Part shown: in pieces, positions 1-5,805 of the stretch
Layout of the letters: the number at the start of each line of letters is the position of its first letter
Numbering within the stretch: the first letter of the stretch is position 1
DNA from: an uncultured Actinoplanes sp.
Lineage (GTDB): Bacteria; Actinomycetota; Actinomycetes; Mycobacteriales; Micromonosporaceae
Length of the DNA: 6,870 nt
Reading direction: 5' to 3'
Assembly: GCA_934667465.1 (NCBI GenBank)
Contig: CAKUMG010000301.1
Coordinates: 1 to 6,870 of the forward strand
Notes under the pieces: model-generated
The model's input: only the letters and a program-made list of their open reading frames with translations
Databases searched by the model: none
Told to the model about the DNA's origin: nothing
Translations under genes and position numbers: made by a program

Positions 1-1
1 G

Positions 2-424
2 GTCGACATGGTGCTCGCGATGGCCGGGCGCACGTCGTGGAACCTCGCGAACGTGCTGGTCGCGCTCGCCGTGACGATCACCCTCGACGTGCTGCTCATC
101 CCCCGCCTCGGCGCGCTCGGCGCGGCGATCGGCCTCGCCTGCGCGATGGTCGTCAACAACCTGCTGCCCCTGATCCAGGTCGGCCGGTCGGCGGGGCTGC
201 ACCCGTTCGGGCCGGGCACCCTCGCCGCCGGGGCGCTGGCAGCCGGCTGCTTCGGCGTCCTGCCCCGCCTCGTGACCGCGACGACCGGCACCGGAGCCGG
301 TGGGCTCGCGCTCGCCGGCGGCGTGGCCACCGCCGCGTACGTGATCGGCGCCTGGCTGTTCCGCGGCACCCTCGCGCTCGACGCTTTCAAGCCCCGCAAG
401 CTCATCTCAAGGAGGACCGGTTGA
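2..424 (+). CDS. Polysaccharide flippase (Wzx/MATE-like), C-terminal part only
   Basis: Partial gene; the 5' end lies outside the window. The visible 140 residues are mostly hydrophobic, with roughly four membrane segments: one around the NVLVALAVTITLDVLLIP stretch, one from GALGAAIGLACAMVV, and two in the Ala/Gly-rich second half. The opening VDMVLAMAGRTSWNLAN followed by LIPRLGALGAAIG is the usual wording of the C-terminal domain of actinobacterial O-antigen/exopolysaccharide flippases of the MOP superfamily. These proteins move lipid-linked sugar units across the cytoplasmic membrane. It ends in a basic cytoplasmic tail (KPRKLISRRTG). The stop codon TGA (422-424) overlaps the TTG start of the methyltransferase, so the two are probably co-transcribed and translationally coupled. 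A MurJ-like lipid flippase is the alternative; the polysaccharide neighbours favour the Wzx role. Confidence 0.8.
   Translation, partial: VDMVLAMAGRTSWNLANVLVALAVTITLDVLLIPRLGALGAAIGLACAMVVNNLLPLIQVGRSAGLHPFGPGTLAAGALAAGCFGVLPRLVTATTGTGAGGLALAGGVATAAYVIGAWLFRGTLALDAFKPRKLISRRTG
409..415 (+). promoter_or_regulatory. Ribosome binding site deciding a TTG start
   Basis: AAGGAGG is a perfect Shine-Dalgarno core lying five bases before TTG at 421. It sits inside the last codons of the flippase gene. It is the reason for starting the methyltransferase at this rare codon rather than at an upstream in-frame ATG inside the flippase gene. Confidence 0.8.
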
Positions 425-1152
425 CCACCGATTACACGAAGGTGTTCCAGGACGCCGACGCGGTCTCGAAGTACGAGCACGTCACCTACGCGCCGGACAG
501 CTACGCCTCGCGGATCAACGAGCGGCAGCGCGACTACCTGCGCCGGCTCGTGCAGCGCGAGTTCGGCCTGCACCAGCCCGCCCAGCACGACTTCGCCTGC
601 GGCACCGGGCGCGCGATCCGGACCCTGCACGGCCTGGTCCGGGAGGCGCACGGCTACGACACCTCGGCCGAGATGATGGCGAAGGCCGACGAGGTCGGCT
701 CGCGGGCGCAGTGGCACCAGATCCCCGCGGACGGGCCGGTCCCCGAGCCGGTCCCGGCCGGGCACCCGGCGATCGTCACGATGTTCCGGCTGCTGCTCAA
801 TGTGGACGAGGCCGTACGCGACCGGGCCATCGCGTTCGCCGCGAAGGTGCTGCCGACGCCGGACGCGGGCCTGCTGGTCGTGGAGAACCACGGCAACGCC
901 GGCTCGCTGCGCCACCTGCGGGCCCGGCGGCACGACGGCAAGCGGTGGTTCGCCGAGCTGTCGCACGCCGAGGTCGAGGCCCTGCTGGACCGGCACGGCT
1001 TCGAGATCGTCGAGCGGACCGGCTTCTCGCTGTTCCCCGAGGCGCTGAGCCGCGACCCCCTGGCCCGGGCGGCGGACACCGCGGCCCGCGCGCTGCCGGG
1101 CACCGACGGGCTCGCGGTCAACGTCCTCTACACGGCCCGGCGGAAGAAGTAA
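421..1152 (+). CDS. Class I SAM-dependent methyltransferase
   Basis: A 243-residue protein starting at TTG 421, chosen for the perfect AAGGAGG five bases upstream and the 4-bp TTGA overlap with the flippase stop. The glycine-rich SAM-binding motif I reads DFACGTGR at residues 57-64. The acidic residue that usually holds the ribose hydroxyls is probably D79 (HGYDTSAEMM). The segment IVTMFRLLLNVDE at about 117-129 corresponds to the motif IV/V strand and helix, and LLVVENHGN follows further on. There is no signal peptide or membrane segment, so it should be cytosolic. The acceptor cannot be read from sequence. Being coupled to a flippase and next to glycosyltransferases, it probably methylates a sugar or a lipid-linked sugar intermediate, which is inference. 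The class I methyltransferase call is firm; the substrate is not. Confidence 0.85.
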   Translation: MTTDYTKVFQDADAVSKYEHVTYAPDSYASRINERQRDYLRRLVQREFGLHQPAQHDFACGTGRAIRTLHGLVREAHGYDTSAEMMAKADEVGSRAQWHQIPADGPVPEPVPAGHPAIVTMFRLLLNVDEAVRDRAIAFAAKVLPTPDAGLLVVENHGNAGSLRHLRARRHDGKRWFAELSHAEVEALLDRHGFEIVERTGFSLFPEALSRDPLARAADTAARALPGTDGLAVNVLYTARRKK

Positions 1153-1157
1153 CCGCC

Positions 1158-2153
1158 GTGCGCCGCGCAGTCGCCCTGGCGACCGTGCTCGTGCTCGCGC
1201 TCGCCGGCTGCACCTCGCACCGGCGGGCCGAGCCCGAGCCGGAGCCCTCCCCCGACCTCGACGGCCCGCCGCCCGCGATCGCGGTCAACCCGGGCCCGTT
1301 CGAGGCCGGCCCGTTCGAGGCGCCGTCGACCGGCGCGTACCTCGGCGCGTGGATCAAGCCCGAGTTCCTCACCCACGCGGGCCGGGTCGAGGCGGTGGAC
1401 ACGCTGCAGGAGGACCTCGACCGGCGGCTGGACATCGTCAACACGTACCGGCGGTTCGACCAGCTCGTCGGCACCGAGTCCGACGCGGAGCTGCTCGACC
1501 GCGGCGCGACGCTGATGGTCAGCTGGGCCACCGGGGACAACCGCTCGATCCTCGCCGGCGAGCACGACCGGCTGATCCGCAAGCAGGCGCGGGCGATCCG
1601 CAAGGTCCGTGACCCGGTGCTGCTGCGGATCCGGTGGGAGATGGACCGCCCCAACCTGCGGGCCACCATGTGGTCGGGCGAGGACTACGTCGCCGCGTAC
1701 CGGCGGATCCGCGACATCTTCGCCCAGGAGCGCGTCAAGAACGTCTCGTGGGTGTGGTGCCCGACGGCCGAGGGGTTCGTGCGCGGCGACGCGCCCGCGT
1801 TCTATCCCGGCGACGACGTCGTCGACTGGACCTGCGTGGACGTCTATGCCGGGAACCGGTTCCAGCCGATCGGTCACCTGATGGGCGACTATCTGCGCTG
1901 GGCGGCCCAGCGTCCGAAACCGATCATCATCGGCGAGTTCGGGGTCGCCAAGGCGTGGGGCTCGGCGGGCCGGGCGGCCTGGCTGCGCGACGCGCAGCGC
2001 ACGTTCAAGGCGAACCCGCAGATCAAGGCGGTCGTCTACTTCGAGTCCGATCCGGAGGGCAACGGCCCGAAGCAGCAGTTCCAGCTCACCGGCGACCGTG
2101 CCGCCTTCCGCGCCTTCGCATCGCTGACGAGAGATCCCTACTTCAATCCCTGA
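1158..2153 (+). CDS. Lipoprotein glycoside hydrolase, GH26 (beta-mannanase) type
   Basis: A 331-residue protein from GTG 1158, five bases after the methyltransferase stop, with GGAAGAAG (1142-1149) as Shine-Dalgarno. The N-terminus is a lipoprotein signal: basic RR, hydrophobic core, and lipobox LAGC with the modified Cys at residue 18. The mature protein would be anchored outside the membrane. An E/P-rich linker (about 23-55) holds a tandem GPFEA repeat. The catalytic domain starts at TGAYLGAWIKPE. Predicted acid/base Glu161 lies in RIRWEMDRPN and predicted nucleophile Glu260 in IIIGEFGV, at strand ends 4 and 7 as in clan GH-A. The WVWCPTAEGF and DWTCVDVYAGN segments also fit GH26. Known GH26 enzymes cleave beta-mannans and some beta-1,3/1,4-glucans. 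Within a polysaccharide locus it may trim or release the polymer made here, which is inference. GH39 or GH113 relatives are less likely alternatives. Confidence 0.8.
   Translation: MRRAVALATVLVLALAGCTSHRRAEPEPEPSPDLDGPPPAIAVNPGPFEAGPFEAPSTGAYLGAWIKPEFLTHAGRVEAVDTLQEDLDRRLDIVNTYRRFDQLVGTESDAELLDRGATLMVSWATGDNRSILAGEHDRLIRKQARAIRKVRDPVLLRIRWEMDRPNLRATMWSGEDYVAAYRRIRDIFAQERVKNVSWVWCPTAEGFVRGDAPAFYPGDDVVDWTCVDVYAGNRFQPIGHLMGDYLRWAAQRPKPIIIGEFGVAKAWGSAGRAAWLRDAQRTFKANPQIKAVVYFESDPEGNGPKQQFQLTGDRAAFRAFASLTRDPYFNP
1293..1321 (+). repeat. Short 15-bp tandem duplication in lipoprotein linker
   Basis: Two copies of GGCCCGTTCGAGGC at 1293-1306 and 1308-1321, period 15 bp, in frame. They encode GPFEA twice (residues 46-55) in the linker between the lipid anchor and the hydrolase domain. 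The DNA identity suggests a recent slippage duplication that lengthens the tether. Confidence 0.7.
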
Positions 2154-2187
2154 AAGGTGGCCCGGCTCGCCTGAGCCGGGCCACCTT
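2154..2187. terminator. Bidirectional terminator hairpin between convergent genes
   Basis: Perfect 15-bp inverted repeat, AAGGTGGCCCGGCTC (2154-2168) and its complement (2173-2187), with a 4-base loop GCCT. It begins immediately after the TGA of the hydrolase gene and ends five bases before the minus-strand glycosyltransferase stop (TAG, 2194-2192). The stem has AA at one end and TT at the other but no long T tract, as is usual for actinobacterial terminators. It should stop transcription from both sides. Confidence 0.85.
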
Positions 2188-2191
2188 GTCA

Positions 2192-2971
2192 CTAGCGCCG
2201 GGTCGCCTGGGCCAGGAGCTTGAGCGCGTACGGCGCATCGTGCTTCAGATAACGCCCGGCGAGCCGCCGCGGCTCCGTGCCCAGGCGGTGCGCCCACTCG
2301 AGGCCGCTGCGCTGCATCCAGCGGGGCGCGCGCCCGACGTCGCCGGCGACGAAGTTGACCGCGGCACCGCAGCCGATGAACCACGTGCCCGGCAGCCGCG
2401 GGAGCAGCCGGTCGATCACGAGCTCCTGCTTGGGGAACCCGAGCCCGACGAAGACCAGATCGGGCGCGGCGGCGGTCACGTCGCGGAGCAGTTGCTCGTA
2501 CGCCGCCTCGTCGCGCTCGAAGCCGTAGGGCGGGCACACCGACCCGGCGACCCGCAGGCCGGAGCACGCCGCGGCGAGGCGACCCGCCGCGCGTACGGCG
2601 CCGTCCGCGCAGTCCTCCGTGGCGGGCATCCCCCCGATCACGAAGATCGAGCGGCCGTCGCGGCCCAGCCCCGCGGAGAGTGACCGGATCAGGCTGCTGC
2701 CCGCCACCCGCTCGGGTAGCGGCGTGCCGCTCAGCCGGCTCGCCCAGACCAGCGGCATGCCGTCCGCGACGACCAGATCGGCCCGGTCCAGGTACGCCCG
2801 GACGGCCGGCTCGGTCTGCGCCTGCCGCAGGATGTCGATGTTCGGGGTGACGATCCGCCCGCCCCGGCCCGCGGCGAGCTCCTCCCGGACCCGCGCCACC
2901 ACCTCGTCCTCGGTGACCGGATCGAACCCGGTGCCGTCGAGCTGCACGCGGGCGAACGCGTCGATGACCAC
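2192..2971 (-). CDS. WecG/TagA/CpsF family glycosyltransferase (GT26)
   Basis: A 259-residue minus-strand protein, a usual length for this family. Start GTG at 2971 is chosen because AAGGAGG (2984-2978) lies six bases upstream; the longer reading from 3079 would run through the divergent promoter and into the sulfotransferase gene. Family signatures appear in order: TPNIDIL at 42-48; VVADGMPLVW at 67-76, with D70 matching the conserved Asp proposed as catalytic in TagA; PERVAGSSL at 86-94; FVIGG at 110-114; VFVGLGFPKQE at 173-183; and the C-terminal RAPRWMQRSGLEW and RLGTEPRRLAGRY. Members add a second sugar (ManNAc or ManNAcA in known cases, other sugars in capsule enzymes) to a lipid-linked first sugar at the inner membrane face. 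Here it probably makes an early linkage of the repeat unit. Donor and acceptor are not predictable. It is convergent with the hydrolase gene and divergent from the sulfotransferase gene. Confidence 0.92.
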   Translation of the reverse strand: MVIDAFARVQLDGTGFDPVTEDEVVARVREELAAGRGGRIVTPNIDILRQAQTEPAVRAYLDRADLVVADGMPLVWASRLSGTPLPERVAGSSLIRSLSAGLGRDGRSIFVIGGMPATEDCADGAVRAAGRLAAACSGLRVAGSVCPPYGFERDEAAYEQLLRDVTAAAPDLVFVGLGFPKQELVIDRLLPRLPGTWFIGCGAAVNFVAGDVGRAPRWMQRSGLEWAHRLGTEPRRLAGRYLKHDAPYALKLLAQATRR

Positions 2972-2977
2972 TTCACG

Positions 2978-2984
2978 CCTCCTT
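2978..2984 (-). promoter_or_regulatory. Ribosome binding site deciding the GT26 start
   Basis: Read on the minus strand this is AAGGAGG, six bases before GTG at 2971. It rules out the upstream in-frame ATG at 3079, which would add 36 residues with no family resemblance. Confidence 0.8.
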
Positions 2985-2992
2985 CGGCATTG

Positions 2993-3022
2993 TTCGCTCG
3001 TTATAGGAGCGAAACGAGCGAA
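2993..3022. promoter_or_regulatory. Repeat-rich divergent promoter/operator region
   Basis: The 62-bp gap between the divergent starts (2971 and 3034) holds three copies of GAGCGAA: one inverted at 2993-2999 (TTCGCTC) and two direct at 3007-3013 and 3016-3022, nine bases apart. The outer pair extends to a perfect 10-bp inverted repeat, TTCGCTCGTT (2993-3002) and AACGAGCGAA (3013-3022), with a 10-base spacer. The AT-rich centre contains TATAAC on the minus strand (3005-3000), a fair -10 box for the GT26 gene. No convincing -35 is visible for either direction. The arrangement fits an operator for a shared regulator. In the plus-strand transcript the same repeat could fold against the sulfotransferase Shine-Dalgarno (AAGGTGG, 3021-3027). 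Confidence 0.5.
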
Positions 3023-3033
3023 GGTGGACCAAA

Positions 3034-3957
3034 GTGGCACGCGTTTTATATCTGGGCGGATTAGGACGAAGCGGAACAACGCTCGTCGAGCGCCTCCTCG
3101 GCGAGCTGCCCGGTGTGTGCGCGCTCGGCGAGATCGTCCACCTGTGGCAGCGCGACATCCGCGACAACGAGCGCTGCGGCTGCGGCGCGCCGTTCGGCGC
3201 GTGCACGTTCTGGCGCCGAGTGGGCGAGCTCGCGTTCCGCGGGTGGACCAACGTCGACGTCGACCGCGTCCACGCGCTGCGCGACACGGTCGAGCGCACC
3301 CGCTTCATCCCCCGGCTCGCCGCCGACCGGCTCCCGGCCGGCCAGCTCGCCGCGGTCCGCGAGTACGCCGGCTTCTACTCCCGCGTCTATGCCGCCGCCG
3401 CCGAGGTCTCCGGTGCCGCGGTGGTCGTCGACTCCTCCAAGCACAGCGCGCTCGCGCACGTGCTGCGCTGGGCCGGGGACCTCGACCTGCGCGTGGTGCA
3501 CGTGGTGCGGGACGCCCGCGGGGTCGCGTACTCGTGGACCAAGACCGTCGCCCGGCCGGAGACGGACGGCGCCGACGAGATGACGCGCTACTCCCCGAGC
3601 CGCTCGGCCCTGCTCTGGAACGCCCACAACGCGGCGTTCGGACTGCTCGCGCGGCGCGGCGTCCCGGTGCGCCGGATCCGCTACGAGCAGTTCCTCGCCG
3701 ATCCCCGCGCCGCGCTGCGGGAGCTGGCCGGCTTCGCCGGGGTGTCCGCGGGCGACCTCGGGTTCCTCGGCGACGGCCACGCGGACCTGGGGGTCGGCCA
3801 CAGCGCCGCGGGCAACCCGATGCGCTTCACCGTCGGCCGGCTGCCCCTGCGGCGCGACGACGCCTGGCAGCGCGCCCTGCCGGGAGGTCAGCGGCGGCTC
3901 GTCGGGACGATGTGCGCGCCGCTGCTCCGTGCGTACGGATATCCGCTCAACCCTTAG
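3034..3957 (+). CDS. Sulfotransferase (PAPS-dependent, Sulfotransfer family)
   Basis: A 307-residue protein from GTG 3034, with AAGGTGG six bases upstream. The N-terminal strand-loop-helix LGGLGRSGTTLVERLL (7-22) is the 5'-phosphosulfate-binding P-loop of sulfotransferases. The 3'-phosphate-binding region is VVDSSKHS (131-138) followed by VVHVVRDARGVAYSW (154-168), with Arg159 and Ser167 in the expected places. A Cys cluster C48-x-C50-x6-C57-x-F-W lies after the P-loop, a pattern I recall from actinobacterial relatives; its role is not known to me. There is no signal peptide, so it acts in the cytosol, moving sulfate from PAPS to a hydroxyl, probably on a sugar, glycolipid or lipid-linked oligosaccharide. 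It ends in tandem stops TAG TGA, and the GT2 gene begins 11 bases later, so the two form an operon. The first 15 codons are richer in A/T than the rest, which may ease initiation. Confidence 0.88.
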   Translation: MARVLYLGGLGRSGTTLVERLLGELPGVCALGEIVHLWQRDIRDNERCGCGAPFGACTFWRRVGELAFRGWTNVDVDRVHALRDTVERTRFIPRLAADRLPAGQLAAVREYAGFYSRVYAAAAEVSGAAVVVDSSKHSALAHVLRWAGDLDLRVVHVVRDARGVAYSWTKTVARPETDGADEMTRYSPSRSALLWNAHNAAFGLLARRGVPVRRIRYEQFLADPRAALRELAGFAGVSAGDLGFLGDGHADLGVGHSAAGNPMRFTVGRLPLRRDDAWQRALPGGQRRLVGTMCAPLLRAYGYPLNP

Positions 3958-3968
3958 TGAGGCATGCG

Positions 3969-4883
3969 ATGCACTGGCCGTCCGTCGGCGTCATCATCCC
4001 CACCCGCAACCGGCCGGAGCTGGTCCGCAAGGCCATCGCCTCCGTCCGCGGGCAGCACTACCCCGGCGAGATCAAGATCGTTGTCGTGTACGACCAGACG
4101 GAGCCCGACTATCTGCTGGCGTCCACGGCCGGCGTGCCCGTCCTGGTGCTCACGAACTGGCGCAGCTCCGGTCTCGCGGGCGCCCGCAACACCGGCATCC
4201 TCGCGCTGGACACCGAGCTCGTGGCGTTCTGCGACGACGACGACGCGTGGGCGCCCGACAAGCTGCGCCGCCAGGTCGCGGCCCTGCTCGCCGAGCCCGG
4301 GGCGGAGTTCGCCACGTGTGCGATCGAGGTCGAGTTCGAGGGGCGCACCACCCCGCGGCTGGCCGGGCGCGGCCGGGTGACGGTGGACGAGCTGGCCCGC
4401 TCCCGGATGGCGATGCTGCACTCGTCGTCGTTCCTGGCCCGCCGGGCGACGCTCGCCGAGGGCGGGATCGGGCTGGTCGCCGAGGACGCACCGGGCAGCC
4501 AGAACGAGGACTGGGACCTGCTGCTGCGCGCCGCCCGGCGGGCGCCGATCGTGCACCTGGACGAGCCGCTGGTCCGGGTGCTGTGGGGGCGGACCTCGCA
4601 CTACGCGTACGAGTACTCGACCAAGATCTCGTCGCTGCGCTGGATGATGCAGCGGCACCCCGAGATCAGCGGGTGCCGCCCGGGGGCGGCGCGGGTGTAC
4701 GGGCAGCTCGCGTGCTGGTCGGCCGCCACTGGGAACCGGTCGCAGGCGTGGCAGTTCAGCAAGGAGGCCGTACGCGCGAACTGGAAGGAGCCCCGGACGG
4801 CGATCGCCCTCGCGGCCATGACCGGCGCCGTCAAGGTGGAAAATGTTCTCTCCGCCCTGCACAAGCGTGGACGGGGGATCTGA
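3969..4883 (+). CDS. Glycosyltransferase family 2 (GT-A fold)
   Basis: A 304-residue protein. ATG 3969 is preferred because GAGG (3959-3962) is six bases upstream; GTG 3957, overlapping the previous stop, would add four residues but has no Shine-Dalgarno. The N-terminus VGVIIPTRNRPELV (6-19) is the typical GT2 nucleotide-binding start. SSGLAGARNTGI precedes the metal- and donor-binding DDDD at 89-92 (AFCDDDDAWAPDKL). The catalytic-base region is probably NEDWDLLLR (179-187), with E180/D181 as the ED pair. The C-terminal 80 residues, beginning near TSHYAYEYSTKISSL, are helical and carry no long membrane segment. Family members transfer a sugar from a nucleotide donor to a lipid-linked or protein acceptor at the membrane face. 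It directly follows the sulfotransferase, so both probably build or decorate the same glycan. The sugar specificity cannot be read. Confidence 0.9.
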   Translation: MHWPSVGVIIPTRNRPELVRKAIASVRGQHYPGEIKIVVVYDQTEPDYLLASTAGVPVLVLTNWRSSGLAGARNTGILALDTELVAFCDDDDAWAPDKLRRQVAALLAEPGAEFATCAIEVEFEGRTTPRLAGRGRVTVDELARSRMAMLHSSSFLARRATLAEGGIGLVAEDAPGSQNEDWDLLLRAARRAPIVHLDEPLVRVLWGRTSHYAYEYSTKISSLRWMMQRHPEISGCRPGAARVYGQLACWSAATGNRSQAWQFSKEAVRANWKEPRTAIALAAMTGAVKVENVLSALHKRGRGI

Positions 4884-4889
4884 CCCGTC
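4870..4889 (+). terminator. Possible weak hairpin at the end of the GT2 gene
   Basis: GACGGG (4870-4875) pairs with CCCGTC (4884-4889) across the stop codon, with an 8-base loop. A competing pairing of ACGGGG (4871-4876) with CCCCGT (4898-4903) is also possible. The stems are only 6 bp and there is no T tract, so this is a weak terminator candidate. Confidence 0.25.
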
Positions 4890-5028
4890 GAGGGCTGCCC
4901 CGTAACCCACTCTTCCGCGCACACACGCTCACCAGGTAGTGTTCGCATGTGTTTGAAATAGTGCGGTTGCCTGGTGCCGGCCTCGATGCCGCCGCCGTCT
5001 CCGTGTGCATCGACACCGGGGCGCTCTG
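4884..5028 (+). promoter_or_regulatory. Intergenic region, probable promoter/operator of the DeoR-galT unit
   Basis: A 145-base gap, less GC-rich than its surroundings in 4921-4965. A possible -10 box TAGTGT lies at 4937-4942. TAGTG recurs at 4959-4963, 22 bases on (two helical turns). CACCAGG (4930-4936) and CCTGGTG (4970-4976) form a 7-bp inverted repeat enclosing the AT-richer core, and GTTCGCATGTGTTTGAA (4941-4957) has TTC/GAA half-site symmetry, faintly like GlpR-type operators. DeoR-family repressors commonly bind their own promoters, so an autoregulatory operator here is plausible. None of these elements is strong alone. Confidence 0.4.
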
Positions 5029-5805
5029 ATGCTGGCCCAGCAGCGGCAGGCTGCGATCCTCGACCGGGTCCGCGCCGCCGGCGGCGTCCGGGTCAGCGAG
5101 CTGGCCACGGAGTACAGCGTCTCCGACATGACGATCCGCCGCGACCTGGAGGCCCTGGCCGACCGGGGCCTCATCGCGAAGGTACACGGCGGGGCGACCA
5201 CCGTGACCCCGGGCTCGGCGCATGAGCCCGGCTTCGCGGCCAAATCGGTGCGCCAGCAGGCCGAGAAGGCCGCCATGGCCATGCGCGCCGCCGCGCTGGT
5301 CTCCCCCGGCGACGCCATCGCGCTCTCCGCCGGCACCACCACCGCGGGCCTGGCCCAGCGGCTCGTGGACGTGCCCGAGCTCACCGTGGTCACCAACTCG
5401 ATCCCGGTGGCGGACGTCTTCTACCGGGCCGGCCGCCCGGACCAGACCGTCGTGCTGACCGGCGGCACCCGCACCCCCTCCGACGCCCTCGTCGGCCCGG
5501 TGGCGGTCGCCGCGATCGGCACGCTGCACCTCGACATGCTCTTTCTCGGCGTTCACGGCATGAGCGAACGGGCGGGCTACACCACGCCTAACCTCATGGA
5601 AGCGGACGTCAACCGCGCCCTGGTGGAGGCGGCCGAGCGCCTGGTGGTGCTCGCCGACCACACCAAGTGGGGCACGGTCGGCATCTCCTCGATCGTCGCG
5701 TTGCACCGCGCCGACGTGGTCATCACGGACGATCAGATCGACGACACCGCACGGGCAGTCCTTGCGGAACAGGTGAACGAACTCATGGTGGTGAGCCCCC
5801 AGTGA
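5029..5805 (+). CDS. DeoR/GlpR-family transcriptional repressor
   Basis: A 258-residue protein, standard family length, from ATG 5029. A GTG at 5005 is in frame but adds only HRHRGAL-type residues and has no Shine-Dalgarno; GGGG at 5018-5021 serves 5029. The N-terminus QQRQAAILDRV leads into the winged helix-turn-helix, VRVSELATEYSVSDMTIRRDLEAL at about 20-43, ending in the family's HGG (53-55). The DeoRC sugar-phosphate-sensing domain shows LSAGTTT at 99-105, VVTNSIPVA, a VLTGGTRTPSDALVG segment, and ADHTKWG at 209-215 with Lys213. Such regulators repress sugar-use operons until a phosphorylated sugar binds. As its stop overlaps the galT start (GTGA), it probably controls galactose metabolism, with galactose 1-phosphate or a related phosphosugar as a candidate effector; the effector is inference. 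Confidence 0.92.
   Translation: MLAQQRQAAILDRVRAAGGVRVSELATEYSVSDMTIRRDLEALADRGLIAKVHGGATTVTPGSAHEPGFAAKSVRQQAEKAAMAMRAAALVSPGDAIALSAGTTTAGLAQRLVDVPELTVVTNSIPVADVFYRAGRPDQTVVLTGGTRTPSDALVGPVAVAAIGTLHLDMLFLGVHGMSERAGYTTPNLMEADVNRALVEAAERLVVLADHTKWGTVGISSIVALHRADVVITDDQIDDTARAVLAEQVNELMVVSPQ

Noticed and set aside
711..1157. Upstream extension of the GH26 frame inside the methyltransferase
   Set aside because: The lipoprotein signal peptide begins precisely at GTG 1158, and the extension has the composition of a shadow frame.
1128..2567. Long minus-strand open frame of 479 codons
   Set aside because: It lies opposite the GH26 gene and part of the GT26 gene, is dominated by Arg/Ala/Gly/Pro, and matches no family. 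Such open frames are expected from GC-rich codon bias.
2619..3968. Upstream extension of the GT2 frame back to 2619
   Set aside because: The extension overlaps the GT26 and sulfotransferase genes and is Arg/Pro/Ala-rich; GT2 homology begins just after ATG 3969, which has a GAGG six bases upstream.
5005..5028. Alternative GTG start for the DeoR regulator
   Set aside because: It adds eight unconserved residues and lacks a Shine-Dalgarno; ATG 5029 gives the typical family N-terminus.
4831..5706. Minus-strand open frame of 291 codons across the DeoR gene
   Set aside because: Low-complexity R/G/A/D/H composition, antisense to a clear DeoR regulator, with no recognisable motif.
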